The position numbers and the translations under genes were made by a program. From a bacterium (GTDB taxonomy: Bacteria; Bacteroidota; Bacteroidia; Chitinophagales; Chitinophagaceae), in contig DAHXOZ010000003.1 of assembly GCA_027364635.1 (NCBI GenBank), forward strand, positions 1 through 55,798: DNA of 55,798 bases, given 5' to 3'. This document shows positions 49,614-55,798 of this stretch, one piece after another; position 1 is the first letter of the stretch; every line of letters starts with the position of its first letter. Under the pieces are notes generated by a model. That model did no database searches, was not told the DNA's origin, and was given only the letters and a program-made list of their open reading frames with translations.

Positions 49614-50873
49614 TTATTCTCCAAGCGTATTTCGTTCATTGTATTCCGCTACCAGCAATTGTATTTGATGCAAAATCTTATCCTGCCTTGCATTATTTTC
49701 TGCATTCACTTCACGCAGGTAATCGCTGCTGTTGATTATTCCATAATTTAATTGTGCAAGCGCCGTTTCTTTTATATGAGTACGAAGCGGAATAATTTCT
49801 TCATCCGTTTGAAGCATCTTTTGAAGTTTTGATATATCTTGATTCTGCTGTAGCAAAGCCACATTGGTGTTAAACAAAAAAGTCTCTTTTTGAATGGAAG
49901 TATTTTCACGATTGAGCTTGATCAACGCGCGCTCATTTTTAAGCGTATAAAATCCGGATATTGGAAATGTAAATCGTAAACCTCCGATATAGAAAGGATC
50001 GAAATTGTTACTCAAAATATTGAATGCCGGTTTTCCAAAACCTCCCTGTACAAAAAAACTGATTTTGGGCCGGTTCTTCGCAGTAAGCAAATCATTTTGA
50101 GCATCAAAAATTTTGTTTTGATAATCAAACATCAGCAATTCAGGCCTCCTGATCTCTTCAGATGGAATTACATTTTCCGGCTTTACAAAAACTGTATTTT
50201 CATTGATTTGCCTGTTGATAAAATAACCGAGCATATTTGTAAACGCCGTCCGGTTTGCCTCCAAAGCAATTGACTGTTCTTCCGCCTTTAATAGTTCTGC
50301 TTTTAAAACATCAGCATTACTTTTAAGAGCCGTTCCATTTGCTATTGCTGCATTTATTTTATTTAATCCAAGCTGGATATCATTTTTCATCAGCTCATTT
50401 TGTTTTTGTTGTTCCTGAACCAATAAAACCCCAAAAAACAACTGATTGATTCGATCCCGCAACTTATATAAATCGACCTCCAGCTTTTGTTGTTCAACAA
50501 TCGTATTTGCCTCTTGTAATTTCTTTTGTTCCTTTATAATCCCTCCGTCATAAATTGGTTGATTAACTTCTGCATAAACTTTGTACTGATCTTTAGTCAG
50601 AACCGGAACACCCGGAATTGCTTTAGGAAACTGGACTACATCCGACTGGTAAGTAGCCTGCCCTGCAAAATTGATCTGTGGTAAAAAGCCCTTTGAAATA
50701 TTAGCAATTGTGTACTCACTGGTTTTTTCAATCAGTAAGCGTTGCTTAATCAAAGGATAATTTTGTTTGGCCAGGTAATAGCATGAATCCAATGTAAGAG
50801 AATTCCTCTGTGCGGAGGCGAGCGCCCAAAAAAGAAGGAAAGAGGTTGTAAAAAATACTTTTATTTTTTTCAT
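49614..50873 (-). CDS. TolC-family outer membrane efflux protein
   Basis: Signal peptide, SLTLDSCYYLAKQNYPLIKQ, outer membrane efflux helices, operon context. Confidence 0.9.
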   Translation of the reverse strand: MKKIKVFFTTSFLLFWALASAQRNSLTLDSCYYLAKQNYPLIKQRLLIEKTSEYTIANISKGFLPQINFAGQATYQSDVVQFPKAIPGVPVLTKDQYKVYAEVNQPIYDGGIIKEQKKLQEANTIVEQQKLEVDLYKLRDRINQLFFGVLLVQEQQKQNELMKNDIQLGLNKINAAIANGTALKSNADVLKAELLKAEEQSIALEANRTAFTNMLGYFINRQINENTVFVKPENVIPSEEIRRPELLMFDYQNKIFDAQNDLLTAKNRPKISFFVQGGFGKPAFNILSNNFDPFYIGGLRFTFPISGFYTLKNERALIKLNRENTSIQKETFLFNTNVALLQQNQDISKLQKMLQTDEEIIPLRTHIKETALAQLNYGIINSSDYLREVNAENNARQDKILHQIQLLVAEYNERNTLGE

Positions 50874-50909
50874 TTGCTTTAATCATTTGATTAATTGAAA
50901 GGCAAAAAA

Positions 50910-51524
50910 TTATTTCGCTTTCAACATTGCTTTTACCCAAAGAGGAATTAATTTCTCCCTCTCTTTCAAAATTGAATCAAGCTCATTTTTGTTAGTAGCC
51001 GCAATATGATTGAATGCCGGCCTGGCTATAAAAGGGAAAACAGTCATTCCCAGTATATTCATTAAAAAATGTATAGGATTTATATCCGGCCGTCTTTCTT
51101 TTAATTGCCTTATAAAACTGATATTATTTGAAATTTTTTGTACGGGTAAAATTTTCTTTATTTTCTCCGCATGCCCTTTCATTTCGCTTAAAACAAAAAG
51201 AGGTAATTCCGGATTTTCAGAAAGAACAGTAATGTAGTTGGAAACAATTAATTCAATTTTGGTTTCTAGCTTTGTAGAATCATCGTTTACAATGGATAAC
51301 AATTCGCCAAAAAATTGCTGCATTTTTTCCTGCATCACTTCATAAAATAATTTCTCTTTACTTCGGAAATAATAGTTCAGTAAGGCAAGATTAATCCCAG
51401 CTTCTTCAGCTATATCGCGGGTACGTGTGGCAGAATAGCCTTTTTGTAAAAAAACTTTTCTTGCTGCTTCTTTTATTTTTTCTTCAGTAGAAGTATCCGT
51501 TTCCCGTTTAGATTTTTTGGTCAC
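50910..51524 (-). CDS. TetR/AcrR-family transcriptional regulator (CecR-like)
   Basis: EKIKEAARKVFLQKGYSATRTRDIAEEAGINLALLNYYFRSKEKLF. Confidence 0.93.
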   Translation of the reverse strand: MTKKSKRETDTSTEEKIKEAARKVFLQKGYSATRTRDIAEEAGINLALLNYYFRSKEKLFYEVMQEKMQQFFGELLSIVNDDSTKLETKIELIVSNYITVLSENPELPLFVLSEMKGHAEKIKKILPVQKISNNISFIRQLKERRPDINPIHFLMNILGMTVFPFIARPAFNHIAATNKNELDSILKEREKLIPLWVKAMLKAK

Positions 51525-51551
51525 TTTTTATTTTACATATTTCTTTCAGCA

Positions 51552-51575
51552 AAATTAAAAAAATATTTTTAATTT
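51552..51575. promoter_or_regulatory. AT-rich palindrome upstream of the TetR gene, candidate operator
   Basis: AAATTAAAAAAATATTTTTAATTT, ten outer base pairs symmetric. Confidence 0.4.
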
Positions 51576-51655
51576 AACCAAATGTTTTAATCATATGTTT
51601 AATTTATTTTAAGGAATAAGAAGTTTAGCGGTACGGCTATAGTTTTTCAAATTTT

Positions 51656-51886
51656 ATGAGCTATCGAAACAAGTTTACCATAGAAGATTTCGCAGGATCC
51701 GGTTCCAACAAGGAAGTCGCAATGATTCTATTGCGATTCTGGTTTCTGAACTTTAAAAGATATGGATAAATAGGACGGGCATTTGTTCAACTTTATTGCT
51801 TGTTCGAAGTTGAATTTATTGATGAAAACAGAATGACATTTGTGGTTGAAATACCTTTGAAGAGCCCCGAAACTGGCGGAAAATAA
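51656..51886 (+). pseudogene. Possible degraded gene remnant
   Basis: Short coding-like pieces MSYRNKFTIEDFAGSGSNKEVAMILLRFWFLNFKRYG* and FEVEFIDENRMTFVVEIPLKSPETGGK*. Confidence 0.3.
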
Positions 51887-52109
51887 ATTATACCAATTTT
51901 TTAAAACCCATTTTAAAAAGTTCTAAATCGATACAAACATTGATTTTATTGCATAATAAAAATGTGAGAACAGTAAAACTTCCTGATATATAAATTTGCT
52001 TTTAGCAAATAATTACCAAATTACTTATTTCTTTTGCAGTCTATTGGCAAACTTTTTGAAAAGTTTGGCCCAAAGGATCGTAACTCATTAAAAACTAAAA
52101 ACTAAAGTA

Positions 52110-52805
52110 ATGAAAAAATTATTAGCTATTGCCTTATGTGTCGGAATGTTTACCACAGCTAAATCGCAAATTTATTTACAGGGAGGGGTAAATCTTGCCA
52201 ACATCTCTACCTCCAATTCGGGGGCCACTCAAAAAAGTAATATGCTCACCACTTTTAATGCCGGAATTATGGCAAGATCTAATTCAACAGAACCAATTGC
52301 GCTGGAATCAGGATTGCTACTGGAAGGAAGAGGTGCTAAAGCTGATACTTATCTTACTACATCAACTACAGACAATTATGTGAAAACAAAATTTAATCCG
52401 CTATATCTTGAATTGCCGGTTAATTTTGTGGTTCGACTGCCTCTTCAGGGTAAATCAAACATCTTTTTTAATGCAGGGCCTTATGTTGCAATGGGAATTG
52501 CAGGAAAATCCAAAGTGGAAACAAAATTTTTGGGTAGTGTTTCCAATTCAACTTATGATATTAAATTCAATAATGATAACCCATCCACCACTCAACAGGA
52601 AGATGCCAACTATGACAAATTAAAAAGGTTTGATTACGGCGTGAATGTTGGCGGTGGATTTGATTTAGGTAAAATAATTCTGAAAGCAAATTACTCATTA
52701 GGAATGGCGAAGATTAACTCTACTCAAAGTAATAATAGCGCCAATGATAAAAATAAATACCGTACTGTGAGTGTTTCAGTTGGAATTCCGCTTCACAGAA
52801 AATGA
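52110..52805 (+). CDS. Outer membrane beta-barrel (PorT-like) protein
   Basis: Signal peptide, GGVNLANIS, alternating beta strands, C-terminal VSVSVGIPLHRK. Confidence 0.87.
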   Translation: MKKLLAIALCVGMFTTAKSQIYLQGGVNLANISTSNSGATQKSNMLTTFNAGIMARSNSTEPIALESGLLLEGRGAKADTYLTTSTTDNYVKTKFNPLYLELPVNFVVRLPLQGKSNIFFNAGPYVAMGIAGKSKVETKFLGSVSNSTYDIKFNNDNPSTTQQEDANYDKLKRFDYGVNVGGGFDLGKIILKANYSLGMAKINSTQSNNSANDKNKYRTVSVSVGIPLHRK

Positions 52806-52819
52806 TAACTTTAAAAATA

Positions 52820-52856
52820 ACAGGTTGTTTCAAAATTCCGGGGCAGCCTGTTTTTA
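52820..52856 (+). terminator. Intrinsic terminator of the beta-barrel gene
   Basis: ACAGGTTG...CAGCCTGTTTTTATT. Confidence 0.75.
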
Positions 52857-52950
52857 TTAAACAGGGGAGATAGAGAAAGTTTCCGTTTGCACATTACACT
52901 CAGGTCTTCTTTTTCTTTTGCTACATTTTCTTTTTATTGATTCATCTATA

Positions 52951-53904
52951 TCAGGTAATTTCTTTCGCAACATTTACAATCACCTGGGGTTTTCCTAAAG
53001 TATAATAGTGCAAAACAGGAACGCCCGCTTTTTTAAGCTCTTTGGATTGCTGCAACAGCCATTCGGTTCCCACAATTTCAACTTCAGCATCTGTTTTGCA
53101 TTTCATGATTTCATTGCTCAATTCTGTAGGGATATCTACATGAAAAGTTCGTGGTAAAATGGTGAGCTGCCTTTTCGAAGTAATGGGTTTTAAGCCCGGA
53201 ATAATAGGAACTTCAATTCCCATGTCTCTGCAGTTTTTTACAAAATCAAAATATTTTTTATTATCAAAGAACATTTGTGTGGTAATATAATCAGCTCCTG
53301 CTTCTACTTTCATTTTTAAATAATTCAGATCGCTTTGAAGATTGGGAGCTTCAAAATGTTTTTCCGGATACCCGGCAACACCAATGCAGAAGTTGGTTTT
53401 GTTACCATCTCTTATATCATCTTCGAGATAAATCCCATGATTTAAATTTACCGTTTGCTTTATCAGGTCAATAGCATAAGCATGTCCGTTTTCTTCCGGC
53501 TCAAAAACAGTTTCATTTTTTGGTGCATCACCCCTTAGCAGTAATACATTATCGATACCAAGAAAGGCAAGGTCAATCAGGGCATTTTCAGTTTCCTGAA
53601 GATTAAAACCTCCACAAATTAAATGCGGTACGGCATCTATCTTATAATGGTTCATAATTGCAGCGCAAATACCCACTGTGCCCGGCCGTTTACGTATCTC
53701 TACCTTTTCAAATGTTCCATCAGGCTTCTTTTTAAAAACCTGCTCGCTGCGGTGATAAGTTACATTGATAAATGCCGGTTTAAATTCTATTAATGGATCC
53801 AAATGATTATAAATAGATTCAATGGTTTTTCCCTTTAACGGAGGAAGAATTTCAAAAGAAATGGATGTTCCTTTTGATTGTTTTATATGATCTGTAACTT
53901 TCAT
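52951..53904 (-). CDS. metF: 5,10-methylenetetrahydrofolate reductase
   Basis: SFEILPPLKG, FINVTYHRS, NVLLLRGDAPK, GADYITTQMFFDNKKYFDFV. Confidence 0.96.
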   Translation of the reverse strand: MKVTDHIKQSKGTSISFEILPPLKGKTIESIYNHLDPLIEFKPAFINVTYHRSEQVFKKKPDGTFEKVEIRKRPGTVGICAAIMNHYKIDAVPHLICGGFNLQETENALIDLAFLGIDNVLLLRGDAPKNETVFEPEENGHAYAIDLIKQTVNLNHGIYLEDDIRDGNKTNFCIGVAGYPEKHFEAPNLQSDLNYLKMKVEAGADYITTQMFFDNKKYFDFVKNCRDMGIEVPIIPGLKPITSKRQLTILPRTFHVDIPTELSNEIMKCKTDAEVEIVGTEWLLQQSKELKKAGVPVLHYYTLGKPQVIVNVAKEIT

Positions 53905-54018
53905 TTTTTAAAAATAGATGCAAACATAAGCGGTAATCAGAAAAATGCAAAGAAAGTATGACTTGTTTAACTTTCAGCTACTATCCGGGTTATTTAAAAT
54001 TTATGTAGAGAAGCATTA

Positions 54019-54633
54019 TTAGTGAATAAAAAAGGCAAGAATTCCTGTTGCGACCAAGGTTACGCCTGTAATGATTCCTGCATTGTGTTCCAATGTATGC
54101 CAGTTTAGCTTTAATACACCAATGTATGCAAATCTAACCAGTAGTACCATGCCACCGGTTGTAATAATTAAATACAAAGCAGCAATAAACCAGATAAGCC
54201 ATGGTGCCTGGGTTCCTGCTAACAAAAAGTAGGCTTCAATTTCCATACAGGGAGATAAGAACATTGCAAGCACCAATGCCAAAATAATGGTCTTTTTGGA
54301 TTTCTTTTTTTTAATGGTATTGCTTATTTGAAAATGTTGGTGGTTGTGGTGTCGATAAATGAACAGAAGCCCCAGCGCAATCAAAATTACAGGCGCAATA
54401 TAGTGTGTAAAATCTTCAATCTTTGCAGCCAGTTGAGCGCCGATAAATCCGAGTATAAAACCAATTACAACAGTACTTAATCCATGTGCAATGGCTGATA
54501 TAAAAGTAACCTGGGTTACTTCTCCAACCGACCATTTTTCTTTTCTTCCGATGGCGATAACCGGCAACCAGTGATTTGGAATAGTGGCATGTAAAAGACT
54601 CAAAATAATACTGCCGGTAATTATACTGAACAT
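54019..54633 (-). CDS. Polytopic membrane protein with His-rich loop, possible metal/sulfite transporter-like
   Basis: Six predicted TM helices, LLHATIPNHWLPVIAIG, RHHNHQHF loop. Confidence 0.65.
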   Translation of the reverse strand: MFSIITGSIILSLLHATIPNHWLPVIAIGRKEKWSVGEVTQVTFISAIAHGLSTVVIGFILGFIGAQLAAKIEDFTHYIAPVILIALGLLFIYRHHNHQHFQISNTIKKKKSKKTIILALVLAMFLSPCMEIEAYFLLAGTQAPWLIWFIAALYLIITTGGMVLLVRFAYIGVLKLNWHTLEHNAGIITGVTLVATGILAFFIH

Positions 54634-54953
54634 TTTAGAATTTGTAAATATTAAAATATACCCATTTGCAAGATACTTTGATACCGTCTTTTCAGTGAAA
54701 TTATTTATAAATTACAATTAAAAGAGGCGTCTCAAAAGGGTAGTTTTTAATGTGATTTCAACAGGGTTTTTGATAAGGCTGATCTTTGAAACACAGTAAA
54801 GTTTTTATTCAAACTGAAAGGCTGCTGGTATGTAAAGCTTAAAGCAACTTACCATTAATCGTCCCCTGACGTGTTTATTTCAAATGTTTTAAAACGGATA
54901 CCGGGTTTAAAAACTTTTATTTCCCCGTTTATATGGCACACTTCGTGAAAAAC

Positions 54954-54982
54954 AAAAAAGCCAGAGAATATCTCCGGCTTTT
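54954..54982 (-). terminator. Intrinsic terminator after rplL
   Basis: Minus AAAAGCCGGAGATATTCTCTGGCTTTTTT; G-U pair only compatible with minus strand. Confidence 0.85.
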
Positions 54983-55001
54983 ACTTATTCAATAAAAAAA
55001 A

Positions 55002-55373
55002 TTAAGCTATTTCAACTTCAGCACCAGCTTCAGTCAATCTTGTTTTAATTTCTTCAGAAGTTGCTTTATCTACTCCTTCTTTAATTGCTTTCGGTGCATT
55101 GTCAACCAGATCTTTTGCTTCTTTCAAACCTAAGCCTGTAAGTTCTTTAACGATCTTTACAATTCCAAGTTTGTTAGCACCAGGTGCTTTTAGAATCACA
55201 TCGAAAGAGGTTTTTTCTTCAGCTGCTGCTGGTCCTGCTCCTTCAGCGCTGGCAACTACTGTTGCTGCTGCTGGTTCAATGCCATATTCTGTTTTTAAGA
55301 ATTCAGCCAATTCCTGAACTTCTTTTACGGTTAAGCCTACTAAGTTTTCAGCTAATGCTTTTACGTCTGCCAT
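55002..55373 (-). CDS. rplL: 50S ribosomal protein L7/L12
   Basis: [71 protein letters not shown]. Confidence 0.98.
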   Translation of the reverse strand: MADVKALAENLVGLTVKEVQELAEFLKTEYGIEPAAATVVASAEGAGPAAAEEKTSFDVILKAPGANKLGIVKIVKELTGLGLKEAKDLVDNAPKAIKEGVDKATSEEIKTRLTEAGAEVEIA

Positions 55374-55504
55374 GATTTTTAAGTTTAATTTTTTCCACCT
55401 TCTTTTCAGTTACTGATCCGGTGGAGGGTTTTAAAAAAATTGTTTGTTTTATTTAATTTAATGAGCCAATTAGCTGATGTGCCAATGTGCCAATGAATCC
55501 ATCT

Positions 55505-55798
55505 TTATTCCGCAGTCTTTTCCTCATTGTCAGAGGCTGGTTTTGCAGCTTCATCTGCCTTTGGCATTTCTGCTTTTGCTTCTGGTGCTGCTTCAGCTTC
55601 TTTAGCCACTTCAGGGGTTGGGGTTGTTTCCGCCCTGTTTTGTAATGCACCAATTACTCTTTGAATTGGTGACATCAATAATCCGATCACTTCACCGATC
55701 AATTCGTTCTTGGTCTTGATCTTCGTAAGGTTGATCAATTGATTATCTCCAACGAAAATATCACCGTTTAAAAATGCAGCTTTCAATTCCGGCTTTTC
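55505..55798 (-). CDS. rplJ: 50S ribosomal protein L10, C-terminal part, cut by the window edge
   Basis: KPELKAAFLNGDIFVGDNQLINLTKIKTKNELIGEVIGLLMSPIQRVIGALQN, followed by low-complexity extension; position upstream of rplL. The TTG reported as start at 55786 reads as an internal Leu. Confidence 0.88.
   Translation of the reverse strand, partial: EKPELKAAFLNGDIFVGDNQLINLTKIKTKNELIGEVIGLLMSPIQRVIGALQNRAETTPTPEVAKEAEAAPEAKAEMPKADEAAKPASDNEEKTAE

Noticed and set aside
55453-55653. 66-aa minus-strand ORF
   Set aside because: Alternative frame of the repetitive rplJ 3' end; Gln/Lys-rich by composition only.

Overview
The window is a Bacteroidota chromosome segment, most likely Chitinophagaceae-like judging from gldD/gldE, SusC-free housekeeping synteny and TTG-N20-TAnnTTTG promoters. 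It is densely packed with housekeeping genes: part of the ATP synthase operon (atpB-E-F-H), yidD, rlmD, rpsP, ffh, ribD, prmC, exbB/exbD, pepT, gcvP, gldD-gldE-ssb-mutY, an HU/IHF gene, rng, pepE, an RNase P RNA gene, a seven-gene YbhGFSR/HlyD-TolC-type ABC-2 export operon with its TetR regulator, metF and rplJ-rplL. The most interesting signal is not protein coding. It is a three-copy family of predicted ~260-nt small RNAs on the minus strand, one near 39.0-39.25 kb and a tandem pair at 43.8-44.5 kb. Each copy has an identical-spacing Bacteroidota promoter (TTG-N20-TATCTTTG), a 5' domain closed by a 14-bp stem that competes with an alternative 5' hairpin, and its own intrinsic terminator. Other points of note: an unlisted 29-aa bS22/AURKAIP1-like ribosomal protein ORF, a terminator-like hairpin between atpE and atpF, an atp operon lacking atpA/atpG, rplL followed by a terminator rather than rpoB, an uncharacterised 737-aa exported protein with a possible clan-CD (caspase-like) H/C motif, and dispersed repeats that have entered rnpB and the 3' end of a YkgJ-family gene. 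All calls come from reading the sequence; no searches or folding programs were run.
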